From the NCBI GenBank assembly GCA_013398275.1, contig VZSE01004122.1, positions 124,955 through 188,954 of the forward strand: a stretch of DNA of 64,000 nt. The letters run 5' to 3'. Shown here piece after piece: positions 48,401 through 62,263 of this stretch. Under the pieces are notes generated by a model, which worked only from the letters and a program-made list of their open reading frames with translations, was not told the DNA's origin and ran no database searches. This stretch comes from Promerops cafer. Lineage: Eukaryota > Chordata > Aves > Passeriformes > Nectariniidae. A program made the translations under genes and the position numbers. Within the stretch, counting starts at the first letter, position 1; every line of letters starts with the position of its first letter.

Positions 48401-51344
48401 GTCTAATGACAGGTAATAGTCACTTCAAGAATGCTTCAAAATTCCACCTTCCATTTTTGGTCCACAAAAATGGCAGTGTATACTTTTGCTTCTACAAGGG
48501 ATTAGCATTTGGGGTTGTCTTGAAGGAAATATGTATCACTCTATTGGCTTATGCTCTTAATCTTTAGGGAGTTAAGCCAAAAGAATGGTTTGTTGAAAAA
48601 TGTCACAGTAAATTTTTTTCATTGGAATTTCTTAAAAATTTCATGGATACAGAAGACCACTATGTTCTCTGAAGAAGCAAGCAATAATTTCACTGAAGCA
48701 GTAAAAGATATCAATGCTGTTTGAGAAAATGGCACCTCTTATTCCAAACTCATTTGCTCACAAAACCACATCTTCCAAGGAATATCCCACTGAGGTCAAA
48801 CTTGCACTAGAGAAAATCTTGGCCAGCAGAACTGTGCTATCCCATGTGGTTTGTATCTTCTGACTCAGTAACACATTGAAATAACTTTTATTATGCAACA
48901 TTTGTACAAAAGCCTAACATCCACATGGAGATGGTAAAATCTGAGGCTGAGAACAGTGACTCCATTTCAGGTCACAGAGAGTTACAGATTTAAACCTTGG
49001 TGGGATATTTACTGACAGAACTGAGTTAAGAGGTCCTGACTACTACGTGCTGCCAATGCCAAAGGTTTGAGGTTAGCCACTAACAGCAGCCCTGAGGATG
49101 ATTAACAGTACATTGCAGCACGTCACAATAAGGAGAATATGCCAGATGAAAACCCAGGCAGACCCCCTGAAATAGACTGAAATATCAGTGAATCTGTTAT
49201 GTGCTTTTTAAGTCTCATACTTTTATCATAACACTAACTTGCTAAGAATGGGCTGCTTCCTATTTTTTTCTTATTGTACATTATCAACAGTCATTCAAAT
49301 TATCATAAAAAAATTAATAGTTTTCCTTCTACACACTAACTAGAAATATATATGGATCTAATCCCTCTTAGAATTCTAGATATACACACCATGGTCACAC
49401 GGACAACTGTTCCCATCATTTATACAAATCACAAGAACTTTGGTCCAATAAAGGTAAAATTAATAAGAGCACCACTTAAGTGACTTTTTTTTCTTCATTA
49501 ACTTCCTTCTTATGCTTGATTGCAAAACAGAAATCTTGTTATAGGTAAATACCTATCTTTGATAAGATCATTTGTAACTTGATATGATTTTAAACCAGCT
49601 ATTTCTGTCTGACAATATTTCACTAAAATGGAGTGCACATTAAAAGTAATTCCTGAGGAGGAATACCTCAGAATATATTCTAAACATATTCTAAACTAGT
49701 GCAAGACACTAGTAGCACACTGCCCTGAGAAACTATGTTAAAAACTTTGTTCAAACTTTGAGTCAATGAATGTTCAAAAAGAAAATTCAGCTACTGAGGA
49801 GAAAACACAGAATTTATGAAGGCATGGTGGTGGATACCATTAGCTTTGAATTTCCAGGTGGATTAATACAGTATATAGTCTTCTCCTGAAGTGTTCTTCA
49901 TTCCCACTGCACAATGGCTGCTGACACAACACATAAAGATAAATTCCTTGGTAAAAATGGTGCTAAAATCACTTAAGTGTTAGAACACTTCACAAGGTCA
50001 TCCAAGATCAGCTCATTTCTTCAGTTTCTCACAGTAGGAAAATATTTGCTTCTTTCTTTATTGAAAGAGGGAAATCTAAGCCTTAACCAACTTTCATTTC
50101 TATTGAAGAAAAATCTGATCAAATTTCATCCTTGGACATTTACTAACATTCCATAACTGTTTCCTCACAAACATTAACATGTTTTCAATAGTGTTTGAAA
50201 TTCTGGTTAGTGATGAAGATCCAAATGTTTTTCATGAGAAATTTCTGATGCTTGAAAAGGAGCAGTTTCACCCCTTTTGTGAGGTGTGAAATTTTTGTAA
50301 AACTATGAAAAAGGTCATCCTGGCTAAATGGGATTTTTTTTTTTAACATAACCTATGTTTGACATCCAGTCTAATTGTGTCAGTTAGAGTTTTCTTATGA
50401 GCACCAGAATAAGAAAATTCAAGTCTAAATTAGACAACTACAAATTAGATAAATATTAGACAGGTAAAAAAAAAGTTCTGAATCATACAAAAACAAAAAA
50501 AAACCCCCACATTTAAAACCCAAAAGATAACATTTGCAAAACAGATGTAGATGCATCCCATGGATGCACAAAGTTTCTTTTTAGTTTTACAAAACACTGC
50601 TGAGTAGAATAAAGCTTTACACTATGTAAATGAAGGTAAAAAATTTCTTCTGTTGTCAAGGAAGAATATAAAGAGAACACAAAAAGACAAAGTAAGGGAA
50701 ATCTCTGCATTAGCAATTTCAATGATTCATCTGCCAAGGGCTGACTAAACCATAGTAATTCACTTAATTGAGAAGCTCTTCTGCACTGACTTCTCTTGAA
50801 ACTGCTGCTTGGTGAGTCTTCCTGAGTTTCCCGCCTACTGTGCCACCCAGTAAATGCCAGAAATATTGACATAGAAGAGATCTTCCTTTACTCACAACAG
50901 AAAATTAATGAAAGCTGTACTGTATCAATAGCAGGAAAACAGTTTTAGTGATAAGACAAAATAAAGGAAAAAAAATCAAATGGTGTTAAAACAAGGCATC
51001 ACCCCCCCACCTCAGCGCAACAGAAGACTTCTTTTACACTTATTCAGTCAACTCTAGAGTAAAATATTTCCTGTGATTTAACAAAGTTTCAATTGGTTCA
51101 GATACAAATGAAGGTAGAGCCAAGGCCATTATCTTAAGAACAAAGGATGCAGTGCGAAATAGCAAGATTCCTAATTCAGCGTGTAGACATCTCACTAAAC
51201 TTTCTGTCAGGTAAAGATTTGCAAAGCACTAGTGTGAGCAAATGACTAAAGTTACTTCACATTCAGAACTATTGCTTACAACATTTTCATTTCCACTGTA
51301 AAATTTATCTCAATCACAGCAGAGAGCTGCTCTGACTGAAATCA

Positions 51345-51389
51345 GTAATAATAATTAATAGTAATAAATAGTAATAAATAGTAATAAAC
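51345..51389. repeat. (AATAGTAATA)n short tandem repeat
   Basis: About four units of a TAATA/ATAGTAATAA repeat, immediately downstream (in gene direction) of the fibronectin exon at 51411, beginning about 20 bases after its donor. Confidence 0.85.
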
Positions 51390-51410
51390 CCCTCCCTTTT
51401 CTGTTTTTAC

Positions 51411-51543
51411 CTGTCACTAGCACAGTTACTTGCTGCTGTCCAATCATGTTGAGGGTTGACTAGGATGCCCCAAGAGAGAAATACAGATGTTGGGGTGAGA
51501 GTGCCAACCACCAGCTGCAGAGGCTTTTGTGTCTTGTTCCGAC
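51411..51543 (-). CDS. ABI3BP: ABI3BP fibronectin type III domain, first half
   Basis: This 133-bp exon is phase 1 in and phase 2 out. It encodes KPLQLVVGTLTPTSVFLSWG and then ILVNPQHDWTAASNCASD. The LxWG core with the flanking strands is typical of a fibronectin type III domain, and the sequence is the ABI3BP version of it. The acceptor is TTCTTCTGTAG and the donor is GACAG followed by GTAAAA. The split Arg codon is completed by the next exon, which supports the splice choice. Confidence 0.94.
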
Positions 51544-53512
51544 CTACAGAAGAAACATATAAAGTTAATTTCTCTCTCCTGCCTGAAAACCTGAAAGGTT
51601 TTTCAGTTGGATAATTAAGTAAATGAAGATCTACTTCTCTTCTAAGGTTGAAGGGAAAGGTACAACAGTTCTCTATTTTTCATGGTCACTGTTTCTAACA
51701 TATGATTTACAAAAGTGGCAGTGTCCATCGTCACTTTATCAACCTAATATTCCAGTTAAAACTAGTTTTAGAAAATTATCATTTGGTGGTTTAAGTACGC
51801 TTAGTATAAGAATAAGCTATAGGCAGATTAAATTAAAAACTCTAGCTATCTTGGACTATATCACAGAAGACATAACAGAGTCCAGGACATTAGAAAGTCT
51901 CCATGGATGTGATAAAAATAGTAATTTCTGGCAGGTTTCTCAGTAACAGTGCAAATATATCTACAGATAATAAATATTTTCTAGAGCATTCTTAAGAGTA
52001 AAATAAAACCTACGAATGTTCTTTTGCTTTTAACTGCAGGCAGATCTAAGTCAGTGTCTGTATCTGTGGGATTTTCCTCTTTTAATTACCAACTATATTG
52101 AGATCAGGTTCTACATGATATTGTACTTCAGCTTTGCTCTGTCTGTAGTACAGTTCTTGTGTGGAGAAAGAACTTAAAAAAAAAGTTTAAAAATAGTTTA
52201 AAAGCTAATAGATGGAAATGAACAAATAATCCAGAGACTCTCTTTTGAACCTGTAGTTTATGGACTGCTAGAGGCCCAAGGAGAATCTCTGGTGTTTGAC
52301 TATAGGAAATCAATATATTCTTCACAACACATTACATACTAATCTAAAGGATCTGTACCTCCTCAAACTGTACAGGTGACCAACATCTCCTGAAAATTTA
52401 TAAGCCACTGATCTAAAGGGCTTTTTCCTCACTGTTGTGAACCAGATTTGACTAACTTTCTACTCATGCCTTTTGAACCCTATTATCTCCACTTAACCAG
52501 CCCCAGTGACAGTCTGATTTGTATTTTCAACCAATACATGTGTGTACATTTAGAAATGTTAACCACATTGGTTTTTACTTTATGTTGATGATGAATATAT
52601 TGATACAAAACCTACATTGAAAACCAACATGTTGCATCTGAAAGGTAAATCACTTTCCAAAATCTTTCCAGACATATTGTGTTATACCTGGACAAGAGCG
52701 AGAAAAGATTTATCCCAAGCATTATTCGGAGTTAGGAAAGAAAAATCAGCTAAAGATCATAGAATAATTTGGGTTGGAAGGGACCTTCAAGGACCTTCTA
52801 GTCCAAGTCCTCTGCCATGAGCAGGGACATCTTCAACTGGATCAGGTTTCTCAGAGGCCTGTCCAACCTGACCTTGAGTGCTTCCAGGGATAGGTCATCA
52901 GTTTATTTTTTGCAACAGTCCAGTCATCCTGAAAGAGGTCTTCATATTAGAGTACAGAATTAAGTCTCCATATTAAAGCAAGGAATTCAGAACTAACAAC
53001 ATTAATGACATGATTAAGGTAATTTAGAAAGACTTTGAAACAGAGGAGAATAAAATTCAGATTTCTAATTTCTGCTGTGTATAGATTCAGCTGGAAATAT
53101 CACTCTTTCTGTAACTTCTTGCATCAGCAAACTTAGTAGCAATATTGATATAGAGATAGACAGACAGACACACACTACCATTTTCTGATGGGAAACACAG
53201 AGCATTAACACGTCTATGGATGAAGGAATCCTTACTTGTAGTTTGGGAAGAATAAATTCAAACATCAGAAATTAATATTCTAAATTTCAATTCTCATTTG
53301 TAAGAACTTTATGCAAAAAAGTCCTTAGGTACATCTTCATGTTTTGACCACCACATATGTAGCTACTGACTAGGAAACACTGTCCTACATTTTACCTTTC
53401 CATGTATGGAATTTGTGCATCCCAGTCAGATACAGCTTTTCAGAGAAACCCAGCAAAAGGTTCTGTTTTCTTTCAAATATTTTAAGAAAGAGATGCGGTA
53501 ATATTAAAATAC
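51544..53512. other. Intron between exons 53513 and 51411
   Basis: 2.0 kb, AT-rich, with the antisense CR1 fragment at 52756-52900. Nothing else was recognised. Confidence 0.7.
52756..52900 (-). mobile_element. CR1 LINE, 3'-end fragment (antisense)
   Basis: Starts ATCATAGAATAATTTGGGTT, then GGAAGGGACCTTCAAGGACC, then TGAGCAGGGACATCTTCAAC and CTTGAGTGCTTCCAGGGATA, the reverse complement of a CR1 3' region, with the element's 3' end at the left. A short divergent continuation may run to about 52950. It lies in the intron between exons 51411 and 53513, in the gene's orientation. Confidence 0.9.
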
Positions 53513-53581
53513 CTGAACAAGATTTCTTGTTATTTGAAACACGTGCTGGTCTTACTGAAACCAAATACCGTGGCTCTGCAT
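53513..53581 (-). CDS. ABI3BP: ABI3BP exon DAEPRYLVSVRPA
   Basis: This 69-bp exon is phase 1 at both ends. Joined to the previous exon it reads DAEPRYLVSVRPARVSNNK and then KSCS, the conserved segment between the N-terminal region and the fibronectin type III domain. The acceptor is TTCATTTGCAG and the donor is CAG followed by GTATTTT. The single Cys near its end is conserved in the family. An 8.5-kb intron separates it from the exon at 62084. Confidence 0.92.
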
Positions 53582-56500
53582 CTGCAAATGAATAAAAAAG
53601 CAATTAGTACAGATGTGCTATTTATTTTAAAAAGAGATTTATGTTAAATTAATAAGAAAAAGTCAAATAGCCAGGGAATTCTTGACACATTATGCAATCT
53701 TTGTGATCTTTAGGCTGTTTTCTTTAAAATTCTTTGAGTTCAAAATTATAAATGCTTTGATTAAAACAAGGTTCAGATGTTTATTTTAGTTTGGGGAATT
53801 CCTCTTCAGAAATTAAATTTTACCTTACTCTTAAAAGCAGATGTCAGAGATTTCTGCCCTTCTTCATTATTTAAAAGCAAGCTTTATTCCCTCTTAACTA
53901 CCACATGAGAAAAGTTGTCTTAGGAGATTCCAGCAAGATATCCATGGGCAGAATTTGGCTCACACTATGCTGACCAAAATTATTTATACTATAGCTTTAA
54001 AAAAAAAAAAAAATACAGATTATTCTACATAGAATTCTTACTCTAGTTTAGATACATTCATCTAAATGTATAACTACAAATAAGAGACTGAATTTCCTGG
54101 GTATTTCAGTGTAACAGGCACCTTGAATTCTACCAACTAAACAGAACTGCTAAGAAATCATTCAATTATCTCTTACACTCAGATTTTTGTAAAGAGAGAC
54201 AAAGGAAAAGCAGTACCAAAAAATTCAAAGCTTGCTGTGCTACAGAAAAGGCTCTGCCAGTGTGGGGAAAACCACTCTAACCTCACTTATTCTCTGCAAC
54301 TAAATCACTGGAAACCCATACTATGGATGTACTTTAATTGTTTAATTAGTCTTTCTAAATGGGTTTCATCTGCACCCAACAACCAAGATAAGCATTGAAA
54401 ACAGCTGTTCAAAGCAGTGTGGAAAAAAGTATTGGCTAAAAAAAGGAACTCCAAAGTGCAAATTCATCTTCATTTACAAAAAGTATTTTAATATTTAGAG
54501 GGGTACACAAGTGTGGGACCTGTGTAACCACTTGGACATTTTTTGTATTGAGACTGAAAACTAGAAATAAGCAACACTTTAAAATAATTTGGTTTCCCTC
54601 TATCTTAAACCCAGTTTTCTGCTCTGCATTTATGCCCACTTGTGAGACTGTTATAACTCTCACAAAGTATTCAAGAGGATTATTTTAAAGCATTACCTTG
54701 AAAGATCAAGAACTACAAAGCCAAAACTTGAAAAACTCTAAAAAACTCTTCAAAACTCTAAAAATGTATGGGTTTATCAGTAAAATGTCCAAGGATTGAG
54801 AAAGGAAATTATTCAAATACTTTGAAACAGTTTTTCTCTGCTCCATAAATGGAAAAATTAATTCTGGCTGAAATCTGAAATGACTTGTGTAGCAGAATAG
54901 AAATAGATTAACTGCTAAACAAAATATGGCAATAAACAAAGACTGTTAATGCCTCACTGGACATCTCAGCTACAAAACCTGGCAGTTTTCAGGATTCATT
55001 AGTTCTAGTGGGTGTTTTTCTTCTGTAACAAAGAGTTCTCTGTGGAAATATTTTGTGTTATATGCTGTTAATTAAGCTTTATTTTGGTGAATTTAACAAA
55101 TGTTGCCTTAACAAAGAATACAACACATTCCCATTTTTCAGAGAATTCATGGCTCTTCTGACTGTAATACAACCTACAAAATGAAGTATTTAGGAAAACA
55201 GGCTGAGACTAGAAGTTGAGAGAGTGCTGTTAGAGAAGAGGCACTCTAAAAAAGTACCACTTCTTTAGAACCACTGAATTGAAGATAATGTTATGATCAT
55301 TATAACTGAAATCAGAAAATGAAATTGTTAAACAATCCATTCAATACCTGGGATACAACAATAAATTTCTGTACTGTACTTAAGATATATCTTAATTTAG
55401 AAGTATGATTCCATGATTCTTGAGCAGAACCACCCAAGGATGTTAAGAGCAGAGCAACTCTAATTTAAGTTAAATTCATTGGTTTGATGCACAGTACCAA
55501 AGCATAATGCATGGACTGGAGGACACCTGTCTTTAAATGCTTTTATTCTGGGCAGATATACATTCTATATCCAATCACCCGAAATTAAAAAATGCAGAGA
55601 GCTTTTTCAATATCATCTAACGAGCGCTGACTCATTAGAAATGGGAGTTCTTTCTTAGTCTTGCACTGAAATTCATCATTTCTTTTAGTAAGTTCAGAAG
55701 ATTACTGAGTTTCCACACTGATTCAGCCTTCTTGCTGAGAAATATGACTATCAGTCATCATCACAATGCTGAAATCACCTGATGCTACTATGACTCAATT
55801 AATTTTCAGGGTGTTAAAGCATTGCCTCAACCATGTATTAAATTCTGTCAAGTTACAGGAAATATTTCTTGTTAATCTGTGTTCATTTATGATGCCTATA
55901 TATTCATAATCCATTCCACAGATCCATGTCTTTAAGAAGCAGGAATCTTAGGGAGAGGTGAGTAACACAGCAGAAGAAAATGAAAATTCTGTAGAATAAC
56001 AGAACTAAATAAAACCATAATTTACTTTGCACTAATTCATGTAATGCTTAAGAGATAAATTGCTGAAATAGGAGGTAGGTAGGAAAATGTGACAGTCATA
56101 AAAATATGGATGTTTGACTGGATGAAATTATGATTGATAGAATAGATCAACTATTTACATGAAAATATATTTAAGAAGAGAAGCCTGTTGCAAAAATAAA
56201 AATATAACCTCAAGTAAAAACAAACTACACCACAGAGTACAGACAATCCTGTTGCAACTGAATATTCCTTATTTTCTTTGAACTGTATTTAGTAAGAAAA
56301 GGATAGATACATAATTAAGATCAATGTTGAAATGTCTGGACACAAATGCATGAATCCAGCATCTGCCTCCAAAAATCATTTCAACATTAATCAGTATATA
56401 ACAGAGACATATATGATAAAGATACAAAATAAAGATGTCTGTCTCTCATCTGTGAGGTTCCACAATCTCATAAATGAAGGATCCCTACAGAACAGTGCAA

Positions 56501-59500
56501 GCTTTAGCAAGTTAAGTTTGAAATACATTTGCAAATTTGCTATGAAAATCTTAGCAGCTCCTTGATGCCTAACACATTCTTGGAGGGCTGCTACTCTAAG
56601 ACCACTTGTTTGAATCTATTACTGTCTAACCCTATTTATTAAGGCTAGAACAACAAATATCTTGACTAAGAACTCCTTTCAGATCAGAAATAAAGTCCAA
56701 ATAGCGACCACCTTCAATTCTTTAGCCACAAAATACTCTAGGAAAACACCCACGTGTACCAGAGAAGTGCTCCTCCATAAATCCATTCTTAATTCTTCAT
56801 GGTATCATTTCCCAAATATGGGCTATTATATTAATAAATAAAGTTATTAAAAGAAAAAAGCTTCTATTACCCACTTTAACAGCTTATGAAGACAACCAGA
56901 ATATAGCAAAAATTCATGCCACTGACATATCAGATTAAAATAGGAGAACACTTCCACATGCCATGAGCTCGGCTATCAAATCAGTGGCATCAGGCAAATA
57001 ACACGCACTACAAAATGCTAGGAAATTCTGCTTTTGTTGAAGCACAATATCCAGGGCCCAGACAATACACACTTGCAAGCAAAACAATGTAAGAATGAAC
57101 AGACTGATGAACTTGGAATAAATCTTAAAATAGTGTTACAAATGTATCATTAGAATTCATGGACCATCAGATTGAAAATTCAAACCAAAGTATTTTTTGG
57201 CTTCAGGCTGCAAGTCCTTAATCTGTATTTAGGGATTGCTAAAGAGGGACTGTGGGATGTTGTTAAGGGCAAAGCTGGAGGAAGGGGAGAATGGGAAGTA
57301 TTGTAGTGTAACTAGCATGGGGAAAGAGAGAGAAGTGGGACAAAGAGGCTGGCATGGATGAACCCACTGCTGGTCACTGCACTTGTCTAGAGGAAGGGGC
57401 ATCTACTGACCTCCTCCAGGTCCTCCCTTCTACTAGGCTCAGCCAGCATTAGCAATGAGAACCTGCTTTCTGGTAAGTTATCATGAAGCAACATAATGCT
57501 GAATTAACATTCATGTCATTCAGGGCATCTTGAACAGCATGTAGCTAATACAACCGCCAGCTTCTGGCAATTGATCAGATATAAGAAACTGCACAGCAAG
57601 ATCTTTTAGCTAAGCTGAATTACACTTTTTAAAATGTGCTCAAAGTGGTACTAGAACCCTCTCATATATATACATAAACACAAAATTCACTCATCACTTA
57701 CTGGAGTTTTTATAAAGCAGGATTACCAATACATTCTCCTCTTACACTGTAAAATCTTGTACAAGAAAAGGAAAAGCAAAAGCATTTCCTGACTTTGAGC
57801 TGGTTTTAGAAACTGAAAGGAAAAATAATTTTGTTCACTCTGTTAAGTAATTGCTGCTCATTCTTACAAAACATTCCTGTCTCCACCCAATTTTTTGGGT
57901 TTCTCCAACAGTATCAACAGTTTCTAGGAGGCTGGCTTGCAATCTTCCTAGCCAAGTTAGAAAAGTGTAACACAAATTTCTTAAGCAAATACTCTTTCTT
58001 TATGAGTCAGGAAGACTGAAAAAATTAAGATAAAGGTTTAAGTCCAGCCCAGAGCTTTTGTATGTGTCTATTCACCTTTTTATTAGTCTAGCTGAATTAA
58101 CATCTTCATATCTTTTGACACTGCCTGAATAGCTTTCATGATCAAAAATCATGCTGTTTACTGTCATGTGAGCACATAAAGTACATTCAGCACAAACCAC
58201 ATCTGGTGTCCTGAAACAGAGGCATAATTCTTGGAAACAAACTTTGCTGCTGCCTTGTCATTGTTATTGACATTTCAATATCATTCAGATCTATCTACTA
58301 GTGCATGAAGCTGCTCAAGACTTTGTTGCCAGTAGAAACTCATTACAAGTTCAGGAAACCCAGCAGAATCCTTTTCTCTTTGCACGTGCCCTCTGCAGGC
58401 AGATCCCAATTTATTAATTATATTATGCAATTGATGCCTCAGTTACTATATAGTGTGCAAAATAAAGGGAAAACAGATATTTTAAGACAACAATTACTGC
58501 AGTGAGGTGCTGAATATTTTAATGGATGGAATGTAGGTGAATGTCACACGTTGCACAAAGTCGTATGTCTCTCCTGAAAATGGTAGGAAATGTCATGTCC
58601 TTAATAATTTCTTTAAAAATATATCCATTATAGACATGTAATTTTATAAATTAATATATCTGCTGACTTCAAGCTTCCTGTTAACATGATCATAAAAGAT
58701 GTGTGGTTCAGCAGAAAAGCTGGCAATAAACTTCATATTAATCTACTATGGCTGGGTTGGAAATATGGAATTTGTGGGCCTTAGAAATATGTATTGGTGT
58801 GTCTATTGTGTCATCTTCCATATTCCAGTTCCAGCTGGGGACAATTATCCCAAACAGAATACCAATTATGCTGCTCCATTAACAAAACCTGAGATGCAGA
58901 GCTAAATCAAGGAAATGTGGAAATGTCTTCAGGGCATTTCATTCTACCTTGTAGACCTATACTCTTTGTTAGAAAGGAGAAATTATATTTTAAAGGATTG
59001 ATGCATTTTAGGAAGGGAATAATGACTTATATGTGAAGTCTGTGTGTTTTCTTACATTGGTCTAACACCTAGGTTAATGCATTTTTGTTTTTTCAGGGTC
59101 TACAGCTGATTGTGTATCTGTACGATTTTTCCTTAAAAATTTTCACAGAATAAACAATTTTAATACTACCAGAACAAGATCTACTGTCATGGATCTTCCA
59201 TTCTCCTGGATCTACTCTCTCTCCCAGGGGATTATATTCCACAGTATTGTCCTTTAATGCATTAGAAAAATATACCTTTTAGAGAGTAACAAATGCCCTT
59301 TAAGGTCCATTTCTAATCTTTACCTTTCAGCTACAAACCAATTTAAGGTTGTAATCATAGTCCCTAAATTGACTGGGAAAGGTTTCTCTTTCCATGAACC
59401 AATAAAACTGACAAGAAAGGAGGAAGCATTAAATTGTATTAGTCTTGGTCTAAAGAGACCACAATGAGTTTTCATTTTCAGAAACCACTTCCTCCACATC

Positions 59501-62083
59501 CAGTTCAATAAAAGCCCCACCTACCACTCTTCAGGGAAGCCTATAAACTCACCTGCTTTCTGTAAAATTCAGATAAGTCAAAGCAAAAAGGACCAAAAAG
59601 GACTTCTCAGGGCAAAAATTAATGTTTTTTGTATAAATCTAGTATAAAACTTTGTATAAACCTAGTTATTTTGGCTGTGGAAAAATCTGTGGAACACACT
59701 AAAGACCATTTTCAGAGTGTACAGGGGCACTTGGATCACTAGAATATCTAGAACATGGGATAGACAACCTTGAGTGTGAAATTTAGAAAGTACATTGTTT
59801 TAATATGGACATAGCATGCTAGGCCAACTTCATCACATACGAGATGTAGGAGGGAGTACAGAGATAATCTGAGATTTTTCAGCAATAGGGTCTAGGGGGT
59901 TTATATCTTTGGCATATTTCTTGAGAGTATTTTTATGGTCCTTCTACAACACCTTGCTTTTTCTAAAATCAATATAAAGTGTATGCTAGAGCTGAAGTCT
60001 CTGGCTGCCACGATAAAACTTAATCATTTTTCCTAGAATTAAGAACCATTCTGCAATTCTTCCAGTTTCTGCCAGCAACTGATCCCTAAATATGGTGGGG
60101 AGGAGGGAGTGTGCTAGCAATCATCTCTGTCTTCATTTCTGCCACACAAGTCACTCGAAAGTAGAGCCAAAAGCACAACTGAAGTTTATTGCTTTAGCTC
60201 GTGTTCTGTACACATTTGGAAAGCACAGTCAAAGCTGCAGTTTAATGTTGTGTTTAATATTTGTGAAATGGGAAAGATTATGCACTCTCTGCTTCCAATA
60301 AACAAGTCCCCAAGGCTTACAATCTAACCCTAAATCTCTCAACTAAAAGCAAAAGCAACAATAAACATACTGGTAATTGCCTTAAATAAATGTTTCAACT
60401 TGAAGTACATATTGCTGATAACTTCTTTTACTCCTGTTTTTTCAAAAATGACATTTTCTGGGGGTTAGAAGCACTTGTCTTGCTATCTATGTAACATTGC
60501 ATTTTTTATGTTTAGTTACTGGACATTCAGAAGTCACAAGCATAGATTTATTGTCAGAAGGAAATGAACAACTTCTACTAGCATGAGGCAGATAAAATTT
60601 TGACGTTATTCTCCTTTGAAATAATCATAAAGGAAGAGTATTTCTCAATATTTGTGCTTTTCTGTCTCCAGACACCCTACAGCAAATGGATATGCATGTG
60701 GTCAGTGCTCTGATGTGCTGTAGAACTAAAGAAAGGTGCCTATCTTCCAGCCATTAACTGTTATTATTAAAGCCACAAAATATCAATATACCTGAAATAT
60801 TCCAGGTGACCTCGAGCTTTCAGTTTTCAGTTTTGCAAAACATTAAGTATAAAAGCTTTTGTTAAATAGGAAGTGCAAGTGATTTTACACATTACATTCA
60901 GCCCTTTTTTGCTTTTCCCTAAGATCTCAGAGTACCTGAAAAATATTAATCCTCACTACTCCTGCAACAGGCACTGCTATGCCTAATGCACAGTATACTA
61001 CAGAAAATCCTGTGTATCATTCTCAGTGAACTGCTTGAAAAGTTACACATAGGATGGATCCAGTGAGCCAGGCCCAGCTTAAGCCATAGTTATGAAGTCA
61101 AACACTGGATTGGTGATAGAATTACAAAGAGATCCCAGAAGTAACAACTCATGAAAAGGAAAGTTAACCTTTGCCACAGTGATCCTATCAGTCTCTAATA
61201 TCTTGTGTCTAATATCTTATTTTTTCAGTTTTTGTTCTGCAGTTTTCAGCTCAGAGCAGACACCCACAATAGCCTTAACTGAGATCAAAAACATGGCAAT
61301 TATTACTTCTATGCTCATGCATCCTTTCCTCCCCCTGGTTTTACACCAAGATCACCAGCATTACAATGATGAGGGTAAATTGATTCATTTCAGACTAGAA
61401 AAGCCTAAAGAAATCAATAGGAAAATCCTTAGGGATTTAACAGATTTCTCAAAAGGTCAAATCCTGATAAATCAATGTTTTAATAATTTTTTTCTTCCTT
61501 CTCCCTATTCCAGATAACAGGATATAGCATTCTTGACATGGTTTTATCTCTTCCATAAAACAGCTCATGGAATTCCATTGGTCTGACATGGAAGTAGGAG
61601 GTTAATCTATAACATGTAATACTGGAGTATATCCCTACTAGAAGAGGCATCATTTTGATATGAATGTTTCTGTCAAAAGGAATCAACCACACAATTTTCA
61701 AGACTGTTTCACTGCTTCTTCTATTATTTGTTAAAAGCATGTACATTTCCCTCATATTCTACTTTAAAGCTGCATCTTTAGGCAAACCATCCCATTTGAT
61801 CTGTGATGTGTTGAAGTACAGTACAGTCTCTCAGTAAAACAAAAATCCCCAAAACAAATATCAATAAGCAAACTTTTCCAAATAACAAGAACTAATTGTT
61901 CTCCTTGAAGGATCTGCTAATTCCACTGTCCACTGAAATTCTTGACAGCAACCTTAAACAAACACAAAGAAACCCTGAGCAACAACCCAATAGAACAAAA
62001 AGTTAGGTGAACAAAAGGTTCATATTCTCCTCAGTCTCTTCCCATAATTCGTTACAACAGCATGCAAAGCAAGTAGGTCTTAC
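53582..62083. other. Intron between exons 62084 and 53513
   Basis: 8.5 kb of mostly AT-rich sequence. A purine-rich, less AT-rich patch at about 57235-57475 stands out but matches nothing I know. No exon or RNA gene was recognised. Confidence 0.65.
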
Positions 62084-62263
62084 CAAGTTCTGTTACATAG
62101 TTTCTTCCTTCTGAAGGTAAAGGAATGTACTGATTAGAAAAGAAGTTGCTTCCATAACCCAGGACAAAACCTTCTAGTTTGGTGCTTTGACTTGGTCGAA
62201 GATACCTCATGCAAACAGTGTCATCTGTTGCATTGATCTGAACCTTCAGACTCTGCCTTTTCA
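62084..62263 (-). CDS. ABI3BP: ABI3BP N-terminal exon (LRPSxxxKLEGxxLGYGS)
   Basis: This 180-bp exon is phase 1 at both ends and the most 5' coding exon in the window. It encodes 60 codons including QSLKVQINATDDTV, YLRPSQSTKLEGF and LGYGSNFFSNQYIPLPSEG, the conserved start of mature ABI3BP. The acceptor is a pyrimidine tract ending CCCCAG at 62264-62265, and the donor is GTAAGA just left of 62084. N-A-T in INATDD is a possible N-glycosylation site. The family places this exon directly after the signal-peptide exon, which is not in the window. Confidence 0.93.

Larger units (their letters stand above)
42259..51410. other. Large intron splitting the fibronectin type III domain
   Basis: 9.2 kb, the longest intron in the window, inserted in phase 2 inside the fibronectin domain. 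Apart from the TA repeat near 42430 and the short tandem repeat near 51345 I recognise nothing in it. Confidence 0.7.
1498..62263 (-). other. ABI3BP: ABI3BP gene body, internal part (33 chained exons)
   Basis: This is the span of the exons recognised as ABI3BP, a secreted matrix protein with an N-terminal fibronectin type III domain, a long Pro/Thr/Ser-rich middle and a C-terminal domain that lies outside this window. What is seen: minus-strand exons flanked by AG acceptors and GT donors, with reading frames that join without a stop and total 2631 bp (877 codons), not counting two broken exon copies. What is known: peptides such as KPLQLVVGTLTP, KVNGQLQ, VPVTIIKQ, VHLIVPGLNE and AKNET...PAESKTPEV match the vertebrate ABI3BP family in the same order. 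The first exon (signal peptide) must lie right of 64000 and the 3' exons left of 1. Introns between the array exons (1498-32246) are mostly 0.3-2 kb of AT-rich sequence, partly duplicated along with the exons; apart from the repeats listed separately I see nothing else in them. No promoter or polyadenylation site is inside the window. Confidence 0.93.

Noticed and set aside
55400..55445. CR1-like ATTCCATGATTCTTGAGCAG
   Set aside because: Only a dozen bases resemble the CR1 tail, with no adjoining body. Too short to call.
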